From Zantedeschia hybrid cultivar (Eukaryota > Streptophyta > Magnoliopsida > Alismatales > Araceae): a stretch of 64,000 nucleotides of DNA. The DNA lies in assembly GCA_030544215.1 (NCBI GenBank), contig JARZZO010000008.1:20910614-20974613 (forward strand), written 5' to 3'. Of this stretch, positions 24,388 through 36,100 are shown piece by piece; position 1 is the first letter of the stretch; the number at the start of each line of letters is the position of its first letter. The notes beneath the pieces were generated by a model. That model had not been told where the DNA came from. It searched no databases and saw only the letters and a program-made list of their open reading frames with translations. The position numbers were made by a program, and so were the translations under genes.

Positions 24388-25966
24388 TGTTAGAATTGGG
24401 TGGCCTCAAAGCCAATCATTGTACATTCTAGTTCAAGATTATTAATAAAGGCAATTATTTCTTCATTTAATAGTTCTCGCAAACGACTATCGTAATGAAG
24501 GTCCATAGACAAATGTATGGGATATTGAATCATGATGAGATCGTGATAGTGAGATCAATATCCTAAGGCAATTATCTTAAACAATTCTCGATCATAGGAT
24601 ATTTGAGATGGACATTAAATATCCTATAAGATCGACACAAGTTATGTCTGCTCATATGATGAGGGTGAATGATCTCACATTCACTCGTGTGGTGACACTA
24701 AGACAAACAAGTGGGTGCTCATTAGAGAATGAGTTCACTGAAAAGACCCAAATTAGAATTCCTGGATGGTAATTATACCTATTAGTCAACCAGGGAATTC
24801 AATCGTTACAGTAGCACAGTTGGTCCTTAGACCTGAGTCACCAATGATACCTTGTTTGTGGATCATTGTATTTTGATTCTATGACTCGTGGGCTTTAACC
24901 ATTAAGTCTACCATAATCGGTCTTTCAGATACAGTGGAAAGCTTGCGAAGGTAATTGAGTGAACAACAAGGGATCACTCACTCTTGGTATAAGACTGGAG
25001 AGAGAATGTCCCATGGATGTGTACACAGAAATCCCTGGCCAGGGTCAAATGAAAGAGATGTCTTTCTAGATATTAACTGTGTACTGGAATCCATCTGGAT
25101 AATGCGATAGAGGGTTTGACTATAAAACCATACCCTTGCGTTATCGGGACATTGCATGAGTGAAGGATTATATCTGTGCGGTATCGGCAGACGGAAAGGT
25201 TCAATTGAAGGGAAAAGTATCCCTTATATCTTCTGGGATCATGAGGTAGTGTTCGGTGCTGTTCATGATCAGAAGGCCAAGTAATTTGATCATCAGATGA
25301 TAATTCACTTGTTTATTAAATTAATCATTTAACATATGATGTTTAAATGTTAATTAATAAATATTAAACTCAAGAAACAGTTCTAAATTTAATGGGCCTG
25401 CAACCGGACTGATATATGGGCCTAGAGGGTCACACACATAAGAGTTCTCGTCAGACGTTGAGAGATGTTAAATTTCATGCTTATCTGGGTTTTTGTGAAA
25501 AGCCGCAGGATAAACATGAAGATTTAATGGAGAATTATCCAAGGCCAAACTCTTGGATAATCATGAGGATTAATTGTTGTGCTTATCCTTATTTCTATAT
25601 AAGGAGGGCCAAGGGGGAGTGGTAAAAAGTTAGTTGGACGAATTTTACTCCCCAGATTCTCTCTCTCCTCTCTCTCTCTCCTTCTCGGAGTGAGTCTGTC
25701 TCTCTCCGCGCATGGTGGATCTGAGATCTGGTCGGAGCACTCAAGTCGAGGAGGAAATCGCGTCTGCTGCGGGAACTTGTGTGGATACCTCTAGAGATCG
25801 TGCGCGTGCGCGATTACCGAGTCGGCATCATCCACGGGAGATTCGAAACCCCGCAAAGGTGAAGAACTGTTCTTCCCACTTAGATTTAAATGTCCATTTT
25901 ACGACCCCAGCAACCGATACAATGGAATCATTTTTATTTCCGCTGCGTTCATGGCGATTCCTTACA
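24388..25966 (+). repeat. Copia 3' LTR, 1579 bp
   Basis: The unit begins TGTTAGAATTGGG and ends GATTCCTTACA, with a TATA-type ctatataagg at 25595-25604. It is intact and matches the two-part 5' LTR with few differences. Short frames starting at about 25416 and 25712 recur in every LTR copy and are not considered genes. Confidence 0.95.
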
Positions 25967-26771
25967 TGTCGGCTAGCCTCCGGAAGGCGCGGCCGAAGTC
26001 CCTCCGGTCGAAGGGCAGCTGGCGCGGTGCCGAGGCACCTTCGAGCGAGGAGAGTCAGCCGGCGAACGGCGTCGAGACCGGAGGGAGAAGTCCGAGGTCG
26101 GCGGCCGAGACCGACTCGGGGAAGTCGGCGATGATTCGAACCGAGCCCCTGCAGGAGGGAAAGAAGAAGAAACCGGTCAGTAGGAATCCCGGGCTTCGGC
26201 CCTTAGGAACCCCCTCCGACGGTTAAGTTAGCTTCTGAAGATGATTCGATTCATAAGACGAAGAGTAACTTTAATGTTTTTTGGATTGTAGTCCTTAAGG
26301 GTCACGAAGACATACCTTTGGCAATAAATAGCGGTGTATTTATAGCGGAGGATAGAGGATGCTTAACGGTGGTAGTCGATATAGGACTATGTTCTGGGCT
26401 TACTGGTAAACCGCCATAGTGCCTAGTCCTCCACCGGAGTAGGCCGGACACGGCTATTAGGCCGAAGGGGGTTGGGCCGCTGACGGGCCGAAGCCTGCTG
26501 GGCTGAGGGCTGCAGTGCCGCTAATGGGCCGAAGGTTTTTGGGCTGCTGACGGGCCGAAGCCTACTGGGCCGAGGGCTGCAGTGCCGCTAACGGGCCGAA
26601 GGCTATCGGGCCGCTGACGGGCTGAAGACCACTGGGCTGCCTGTTGGGCCGAGGGCCGCTGGGCCGCTAACGGGCCGAAGGCTCCCAGGGGGCCTATTGA
26701 CTGCCGCTGTTGGACTGATCTGTGTTGGGCTTGTTTTAATGGGCCGAATCGGATTCTGCCTCATCAATATT

Positions 26772-28860
26772 GTTACAAAATGAACGTCGAAATGTCCGAT
26801 TACCTCTGACACCACTTTTTTCAATTTTTTGAGAAATTTCCAGAATGGGGACTCCTGTTCCGGATCATCAAGATCAAGAATATTGCTATCATGTGAGCCC
26901 AATGCCATGTAAATTGTATAAAATAAGTTGAAATATTAAAAAGTTTCAAAATTATTTATTGAAAGGTCAATTGAATGCCATGAATATATTATCAAATGTA
27001 GATTACGTTTGAAATTTAATTGTTTTGTATGCAAATTAAAACCGCAAACAATTTAACATTCATAAATTCTATAACAGGCAGGATCTACTTCAAACAAGCT
27101 TATATTAAATATAAATAAATAGAAAGTAATTGTAAGGCGTAGATGTAATTACCAAAATCTTTCTCTCAAAGTCTCCAAGTGCTTCACCTCTAAAAAATAG
27201 TTCACAGTGAATTAACTTTTTACAAATTTCAAGTTTAATCCCAAACATGTTGTGAATAAAGATCGTCTAATATAACTTTGCAAAGGTGGGCACTTATTTA
27301 CAAATACAGCTCCGGCGTTGCCATTCTCAATTCGGCCTCCCAAGCTTTAACCTTTGAGAAAGCTAAATAAACATACTCTAAGTACGGAGTCTCATATATG
27401 TTTTTTCACTTGAGGAAGTATGCATAAATATAGTATTATTAGTTTCAAACCCATGCGATCACGGTATTTATGTGAAATTATTTAAAAATATTAAATTTAA
27501 TTTAAAATAAAAATATCATATTAATTTAAATAATTTATCTTAATAAATTTTTAATTTTAAACTAATAATTAAATATAAAGATAATTTTGTATGAGAAATA
27601 TTAAACTTTTAATTTTGCTTAATGAAGACTCTGATATGAAAGTATCACTCGCATGTTAAATTGTATTAGTGTTAGCTTATGTGAGTTTAATAGGGAGAAC
27701 TCAAGAGATCCGAAATAGTGTTGAAAAAAAATAGTAACATGTAGTAAATAATTAAATATAAGCATAATTTTATACGAGGACTAGACGAAACTATAACAAC
27801 GTGTAAATTATGTAAAACATTATTCGAACGTAATGGACATGGTACTTCTATGTAATAAATTTTTTAACAATACTGTTATTCAAAAACATATAATTCATGA
27901 AAGATATTGTCGATGAAGGCTGACGTCAAGTAAATATGTTTCTAACTTTAGAATTTCAAGTTGTCTTCTTTACCGGGTAGCTTAATGTATATATTAATAT
28001 ACCTAAAAATATTAATATGTTATATGTTATAATTAAAAATATTATAACTAAAGAATATTATATGTGACTATAAATATTAAATATTATATGATATGGTAAT
28101 TATTAACATATAAAATTAACATAATAAAATGACAAAAAATTATATAACATATGAGTTCAATAAGTTTATAAAATAAGTTAAATAAAATAGAGCAAGACAA
28201 ATATTTAGGAAGAAATTATTTTGTATTTAATATTAATATAATTTTAAATTTTATTTTATTTTATAATATTTTTATTCTAATATAAATAAATTAATATTTT
28301 TATTACTAAAAAAGTTTGTTAATTTTCCGGGGGGAGCATACACCCCTCACTCCTAAATGAGTGGGGACGGAAAGTGGAAGAAATAATCATAATAGAATTA
28401 TAATCATTAATTATTTTTTTAAAAATTGTTTAATATTTTTTTGACAGAAAAAATATGAAAATGTCACATCAGTTAGATTAAAAACTCTATTTTATTAATA
28501 TAATATACATAGTATAGATAGATACTTATTGTAATACTTTGTACTCTGCACACATGAGTATTACAATGAGTAAATAAAAAAATATTTTAATTTTTTTTCT
28601 ATTCTCTCCCTTCAAGTGCCCTTGATGTTCGTACAAGACCATGTTCCAAAAAAGATTTAAAAATTCAAAAATCAAATTTTAATGAACACTAAAAAACATA
28701 CTTAATGGCCGAGTCTAACAACGATTTTTAAATTTTTAAATTTTTTAAGCTTAATCACATCTTAAACACGTCAGGGCGATCTAAATTTTTTCTTTACCCA
28801 CTGCAGTTCCCGTCAGCAGGAGGGCATTACGGCAACAACCTAATAAGAACTCTCCAAATT
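26772..28860. other. AT-rich intergenic stretch
   Basis: No supported gene. The first 140 bp next to the solo LTR read on the minus strand as an open, charged peptide stretch (MALGSHDSNILDLDDPEQES, then lysine-rich) that could be an exon remnant, but I cannot identify it. About 26,950-28,780 is very AT-rich with runs of tandem ta/at sequence. Confidence 0.4.
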
Positions 28861-28879
28861 CCATCCTCAACCTACTCTT

Positions 28880-30175
28880 ACAATTTCAGAACGGGAACCT
28901 TCATGGCACTTGCGGCGGCAGCGAGGGGCAGCATCATGGTGTGCGCCCCTTCTGATCTTCTTTTTCCCTCCTCATCCTTCTTCTTCTCCTCCTCGCCCGG
29001 TCTCATCTTTTTTTTCTTTAAACGTTTTCCCTTTCTTCATCTATGTAACATGAGCTTACCCGAGAAGAGCGCTTCTAGGCGATTTCCTCCTTTCTGATTT
29101 TTCTCCAGCCTGAAGCATGCGGCAGATTATAAGGTAGCGACTTCTCTCACCAAAGGGGTACCAATGATGGTTTTCCTGGGGTTTTTTATACGCTCACTTG
29201 AGAAATTTTACATACTTTGAATTTAAAGTTTGCAATGTTTGCGAAAGTGAAAGGGTAAGAGTTTGATCAGAGCTGGGGATAAGATTCAAAAGAGTTCTGC
29301 TTTGGGGTAAGCACAAGATAACTTTTGTGAGAATCCCATCTGTTTGCGGTGGGATAAGATGCACCAAGTTCTGCTTCGAAGGAAACATAACCTCCGTAGG
29401 ATCTCGTCTGTTGTGGGACTGGAGACCCAGCCTTGTCCACTCGTGTCCATACGGCACAAAACCTCAAATTGCCGTGTCTCCCTAACACAGTCTGATACCA
29501 ATGAGTGGGTGTTCATTACCAATCCGGAGTACAGCTGCGAGAATTTGGGGATGAGTCCACTCACATCTGCATGTAAATGCCCTTTTCTTTGTTGAGGTTT
29601 TTCTTCAGAAGTTATTATGTTAGCTGGTAATGTTGCTAACTTGACATTATATGTCAACTTCGTAGCAGCTCATTCCAACTTTGGGCCAGCTTGTGCGATT
29701 TAGTTCAAGTTCTCTCGCTGTGTGTGTGCTGGGGGGGGGGGTGTTGTAGATCTAGGTGAAGGGGCCAAATTCTTCATAGGATCTCAACCCGACTGACACA
29801 ACTAACTTGAAAAGGTCTGACGTGACTTGGAACGTTAGGAACATTGATAGTTTATATGAATCAGAATCTTATGGCAGTTGCTGTTGGTAGGAAATCACAC
29901 AGAAGGATAATGATATCACAGAAATTTGATTAACTTATTGAACTGTTTTCCTGTCCATAATGACTGCATAGCCAAATTTGATTTCATCTAGCTATCCATT
30001 TATGGGAGCTTCTCTTGCAATTGCCTATTCTATTGGTAATGCAGATTTCAATGTGTCCTTAGCTTAGAGGCATTCCTTCTCATTTTTCTTGCAAGTCAGT
30101 GTAACAAATTATCACAATGTTTATCGCTGCAGAATCTCTTGAACTAATGCCCCTGGATCACATTGATCCGTCATA
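28880..30175 (+). other. Probable DMS3 promoter / 5' UTR region
   Basis: The first recognised DMS3 coding exon is preceded by a good splice acceptor (tatcgctgcag, ending 30132), so untranslated sequence must be spliced from upstream. A candidate donor (attataag/gtagcg) ends about 29132, after a CT-rich stretch (about 28950-29090) with 5'-UTR character. This is inference only. A short frame beginning 28903 has low-complexity composition and is not called. Confidence 0.3.
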
Positions 30176-33100
30176 ATGCTGAAGGGTGAGATTCAAGAGG
30201 AAGCTTTCATCAAGGTGGAAAAGCTCATAACTCTTTCCAAGGTTGGCTAGTTCTTCTGGACATTTTTTTAATCATATCTAATACAATATTACTTTGATTT
30301 TTTTTTAGTTTTTAGTCCCTATAACCTGATTGATTTAGAGAAAATTTCCTACAATCTTTGTACTTAGCAAAACCCCCCCTGCAATCTCACTTTTATTTGG
30401 AAAAGACTCATGGAATTTTTCTAAAATATTTAGGGACCCTTTTTGAACTGTTTGGAGTACTGATCAAATAACTTAAGATTTCGAGGAGTTTTTTTTTTAA
30501 AGTGGATAGTACCATTGTATGTATAAATAGAAAAATAGAAATTACATGTGTGTAAAAAGAAGCACTCTTCCTCACTCTACAAGACACCAAGATGGTGGGA
30601 CACAACTATTCTTCCAAAAGTACAAAACAGGAAGAATTATGTAAATGCTCTTTACATCGGACTCTCATCCACTCTTTCACTCTACTATACACAAAAGACA
30701 AAATCTTGTCCAGGTATTAGCTTCCCTCTTGAAAATCCTCTTGTTCCGCTATGACCATATAGCCCACAGGGTCGCATGGAGAACCAGCCACCACAACATC
30801 CTGTCCCCCTTCAGGGAAACTGCCAAGACCAAAAGCGAATCAGCTCCCCCTCTTCATGCTCAAGAGGCCTAACCACCTGGAACTCTGGAACAAGCCAATC
30901 CCAAACCTTGGAGGAGAAAGTACAGCAGACAAAGAGGTGGTCTATATCCTCATCATCTTCTTCACAAAGGCTGCACAAAGAAGGGATGCCACATCCAAAT
31001 CAAACCAATCTGTCAATTGTCGGCATTCTGCCATTAGAGATCCTCCAAACCATAACTTCCACCTTCATCGGAGACCTCAGAGCCTAGATATGACAAGCCA
31101 TAGGAGATCTAGTCCCCCCATCCGCAATGTGTGCGTAAGCAGACCTGACAGAAAACTCAAGATTTTGAGGAGTTATAAATTAATAGTCAGAATGAGAGGA
31201 CCTATTACATTATAAGGCTATTCTTAGGGATCAAAAACTTAAAAAACTCTATTTTTTGTGTTTTTCAAATGCACCACCTGTCACAGGTTACACTGCACAT
31301 TTGTAATTTCCAAAAAGTACACTTGCAAGTATACACTTATTGCTTGACAGTATGCTGCAATCTGCCAGACTGCCATTACAATCTCCTCATGTTACTTTGA
31401 CTCAACTACACTTTAATTAACGTATGAATTTGACCCCATAAGCGGGGCCACCACCCAATAGCATGTTGCTGCCAAAAGCATAACCCCATATTTCTTCCAG
31501 AGAATTCCCTAATTGTTTCAGTGCAACTAGAAAGAGATTCTTTAGCCATAAGGGATTCCGTTCCGATGTAGGATACTCATCCAGAAGTTTTTGCAATTCA
31601 AAATTGCCCTCTCTTCATGTGGTAAGCGGGGAGCCAATGCAGTCCTTCCCTAAAGAAAGTGGATGATTTGATCACTGGTCAAATTTTTAACTGTTTGAAA
31701 GGAACACTCTAGGTATGTATGGATGGCCACCAATGGTATGTAACTCAAGTTTGGATAATTTGATCACTAGTCAATTTTTTGACTGTTGAAAGGGATACTC
31801 TAGGTGTGTACAGATGACCACCATTGTTAGGTAAAGTAACACAATTTTCTCTTAAAAGCTTGCAAGGACATTGTATACATAAATGCACTTCATGTAGTGG
31901 CAGCCTTGTTATAGCTAATTTATAACACTGGTATGCTTGCAAGAAAGCCCCATTAGTTTATTTTGAATATGCTCCTAGATGTTCTGTTTCATTCTTGTAA
32001 CTGGTCCATTTTCCTTGCGGAGACACAAAAAACTGTTTCTTTATGTTTATGCTTATTATAACCTATGTCAAAAAGTTGCTCGTTAATGTTTCCTGCTTTC
32101 TGGATAGAAAACTTAAAATCCATTGACGGTTCTCTCTCTTGGCAGAATCTAGAGCATGACCTACAAAAGCTGGGATTGAAAATCAAGCATCATGAAGACA
32201 ACATGAAATCTTTGAAGGGTCAGATAAACAAGTTAGACGATTCTATTATTGACACACAAGGTTAATTTAATAGATTCATTTATCTGAATTTTCTGGTTGT
32301 AACCATACGTTTTATTCATATGAGATCAAAATTAAGGAGAATAAGTTTGTAATGTGCTACAAGTGAACCATGTATTTGGAATCACATTTACACTACTCTT
32401 TATGTGGTTCCTGAACGACAAGTACCTGAGAAACCTTAGTTGATCTCCTTAAAATGCGGAGATCAATGGGTTCCTACTGATTCTACAGCTATCACTCATA
32501 TTGGTCACAAGAAAAGTTAACTTTAATTTAATCAGACACAACACAAGAAAAGCTAACTTTAATTCAGTCAGATGTAAAGTAGAGCAGTGGATATGGTACT
32601 AAATATGTCGTATGTCTTCCCCAGAAAGGAAATCTATTCACTGAAGCCTACTGAAGGAAAATGCTCGAGCTTTTATCATTCAGATTCTTGAACCTGCAGT
32701 CAAAGCCCAATGCACATAGAACACATTTACTTTGCTGTTAAATTAACTGATTCAAACAAAGTTTTATGAACAGACTGTTGGTTAAGGTATCATGATGATT
32801 GGTCCCATACCTTTCTTACTACGGGAATTGAAATATAGCATTGTGACAATCTGCAGTATTTTAGCAACATAAGATTTGGCAAGAATAACTTGCCACATTT
32901 TCATTTCCCCGCTAACCTTCCAACAAAGGGTCCTAGATGACCATATCCACTGCGGGAGATTGTGGGTTCGAGTCCCACCGTGATCACCAAAAAAGCTGTG
33001 AGTGCTTAAAATGAGTATGTGATTATCATGAAAAATCTATGTTGTTTAAGTGCAAAATAAAACCTATTAAAAGGAAACTAAGTGAAGTGATCGCCAAAAA

Positions 33101-36100
33101 CTTTTGACTTAAAAGTTCCAAAAGAGAGATTTTGATCGTCTACTTGTTTGAACGTGGGAGATGTTGAGCTCTTGGTTCCCCTCCTTCAGCCGGCTGAAGA
33201 AAGAGAATCATTTCTTGTCTTTGTTCTTACTTTGATTGCTGTTGAGTTCTTGAGGATCGTCCAGAGTCCTTGTGATTTGCTTGTTGATTCTCTCCCTTTG
33301 ATTCTTTGCAAGAAAATAGAAAGAGAAATGAAGAAACAATGAGAACTTAAGTAAAAGTAGTATCCATTCTAAACAGAGTTTTAAACATGCAACTAAACAG
33401 AAAATTCACTTGTTGGGATGGTCTTTGAAACTCCTTTATCAAATTGGTTTTGAAAATAATGCTAGTGTTGTGTGTGTTGCATGGAGTGATGTGATGAAAT
33501 ATGCAAGATTAATAGTAATGAAGATGTGGAAAAGAAAATTGCAGAAATGAATTGAAAAACTTATGCCGATTGGATGAAGAATGGAAAGCCTTGATCTTGA
33601 ATGGATGCCGACAACACTTCAGTTCTTCAGCGCTTGGACGTCGTTGCTTCGATTTCTTCTTCAACTTTTTTTTCACCTATTCAAGAGGAGGGTATTTATA
33701 GACTTCCTCTGCGTCTGCGGATTTACATGGAGAAATTTTAAAATTTATCCGTATTAACCAACAGATAAATATAGATTAATTCATCTTTATCTGTAATTAT
33801 CTAAAACGCGTCGTTCATACACGACGCCTTTCAGATTGATTAGGATAAAGATAAACATCCGGAAAAATTTATCTTTATCTGTATTAGATAAAACGCGTCA
33901 CCTTGTGAAGACGCCTTTTACACTAATTAAGATAAGGATAAACATCCGGAAGAGAAGTAGAAATATTTAGGAAACCTAAAATGCGCCGTGCCTTGCAGAC
34001 GCTTTTTAGCTAATTAATCAACTGATTAAAATTCAAATTTAAACATTAAAATAAGAATAAACTCTAAATGGCGTCTACACAGGTCGATGTCGTTTAGACT
34101 TTTTCATATTTTAACTGAAATTTGAGTTAAAATTAATTAACTTAAACATGTCTGTTAAACCCGACACTAAAAAAGATCAATAAAAATTAATCAATGATTA
34201 AATATTAGACCATTATGAGGCATTATTATATGATATGAAATTTACTCAAAATGATGTCAAAATTAGCGTGTCTACAGCTGCCTCACATTGGCATCGTCTT
34301 TGCAAGGAAATGAAATGGAATGGAATATACTGAAAAGGTGATGCCAAGGTGTGATGAGACACGCTCTTAACATCACATGATCGGAATTTTTCTCAAAATC
34401 ATTAATGAAGATAACTCAAAGAGATCAACGGAATCAATCATGTCTGGATGAGGTAGACAAGGAAATAAAATAAGGTCGATCAACCTCTTCGGAGTGGGAA
34501 GTACCTCAGGTCGTAGACATTGTAGGTTTCATCACAGGGAGTGTTTGCCAGCCAATGTGGACGTGCTGCAGCCATGATGGATCTTAAAAGAAAATAAGAA
34601 ATATTAGATAAAGAATCTAAGAAAGGATAGAATTCCAAGGATATCTTTAAGCGAACCTCAAAGATAATCAAAATACTCAATTCAGAATAGAATATTTCAT
34701 ATCATATTTGAATTATTTGATTTAATGGTCTGAAATTTAATCAGTAATTAATTCTTATCACAGTGATTTCAAAGTCCTACATGATGCATGCTGGGCTAAA
34801 AGAAAAATATAAAGTTAAATAAAATATAAATTAATCAAGAATAATATTGTCAAATTTCATTAATGAGTCAAGACACCAATTCTTGTAATCCAGTACTAAG
34901 CCGAAACTCGTTTATCCACGCACCTTTTCACAAAAGTGGAACCATCATCCCCACTAATTAACAATCCAACGGCCTATCCGTACGATTAAGAATTCTCTGG
35001 AATTATCACCGTTTTTGTTGAAGGGGAACTCAAATTCCAGTTTTATCAAAACCACAAGGTCCTTGATATAGTCTAGTAAATATTTAACATATAGTAATTA
35101 TGATGATGCACAATAATTACATGAAAGCAGTACAAGGGTAGAGATAACCGTCTTTTTAGCCACGGTCAAGACTTCATAAATTTCCACAGTGGGATCTTCT
35201 TGATATTTTCAGCTTTACTCGGGTTTTCTCGAATTTCTTGCATTCAAAATCATTAATGATTCCAAACAAATATTCAATTTAAGCATAAAAAAAAAACACA
35301 GAATTTCGGATAAATCACAGAATTGTTGAAACGCGTCGTGTCGCGCAGACGTCATTCAATCTTAAAACGCGGCGGTGTTCCTCGACGCCTTTTGCGCGCA
35401 GAAACAGGTTCTAACTGTTCTTCTATTCGAATTCCAACTCTTCCAATGCACATCCATTTTCCAATCCGAAAATGTCTTCCTAGGATCGCAATTCCTTCTA
35501 TATAAACACCATTAAGTTGTTTCCAAGCAATCCTACCATAATCCAAAGATCCAAGGTTGAGTTTTCCTTCAAGATTTCAAGGTTTTTCAAGGTCTCCAAA
35601 GTTTCCAAGCTTCAAGAAGGAAGAAATCCGAAAAAGAGGATGAGTTCTTCAAACAAGAAGATGAAGATGTCACTGGAGAAGATCTCCGACGTGCAGAATC
35701 ACCTCATCGGAAGGGATTCCAATCTCCAAGTAAGTTGAATTAACTTCCCTTCAATTCTTCTTCTTGTTCCTTCATGTTCTTCAATTGATCTTGTTCTTCA
35801 AACTCTTCAATCCTTCTTTTCAGACTTACCCTATGTTTCCCGGCCCAAGGAGATTCACCTCTCTCCCTTAGATTCGCAAAGTTGCAGAAAGTGTTAAGCT
35901 TTCCATGCAAGTTTTCATCTCCAAGTGGAATCTTCAAGGACTAGTGGTGCTCGCCAAATACTACAAGAGTCCGAACGTGGATTGGGCGGCTATGGGTGCT
36001 TTGATCGAATGGTGACATCCCCAAACACATACGTTCTTCTTCCAAGACTTTGAGTGCACTATCCTTTTGGAGGAGGCAGAGCTTCTATTGGGTCTCCCAA

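Larger units (their letters stand above)
14877..25966 (+). mobile_element. Ty1/copia retrotransposon, full length, nested
   Basis: Two 1579-bp LTRs (TGTTAGAATTGGG...GATTCCTTACA) enclose a 6.35-kb internal region with primer binding site, leader, gag-pol in a single frame and polypurine tract. The 5-bp target duplication tgtcg is present at 14872-14876 and 25967-25971. The domain order protease, integrase, reverse transcriptase, RNase H is that of copia. The 5' LTR is interrupted at 15734-17313 by an inverted solo LTR of the same family. LTRs are visibly very similar, so insertion is recent. Two nonsense codons and the split promoter LTR make this copy defective. Confidence 0.95.
14713..26766. 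mobile_element. Solo LTR, family A, second copy, split by a copia element
   Basis: The left part is 14713-14876 and the right part 25972-26766, together about 0.96 kb. The unit starts TGATGTAGCCG and ends GCCTCATCA and is flanked by the 5-bp repeat atatt at 14708-14712 and 26767-26771. Sequence matches the solo LTR at 3094-4127 from the first bases (tatcacgaccggattccg) to the GGGCCGAAG-rich 3' part. The 11-kb copia element 14877-25966 is inserted in it, making this the oldest layer of the nest. Confidence 0.85.

Noticed and set aside
28903..29097. Frame beginning MALAAAARGSIM as DMS3 N-terminus
   Set aside because: Low-complexity serine/phenylalanine run, no similarity to the DMS3 N-terminus and no in-frame splice to the next exon.
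32941..32990. tRNA gene
   Set aside because: Only the T-arm/B-box fits; no D-arm, anticodon arm or acceptor stem could be drawn.
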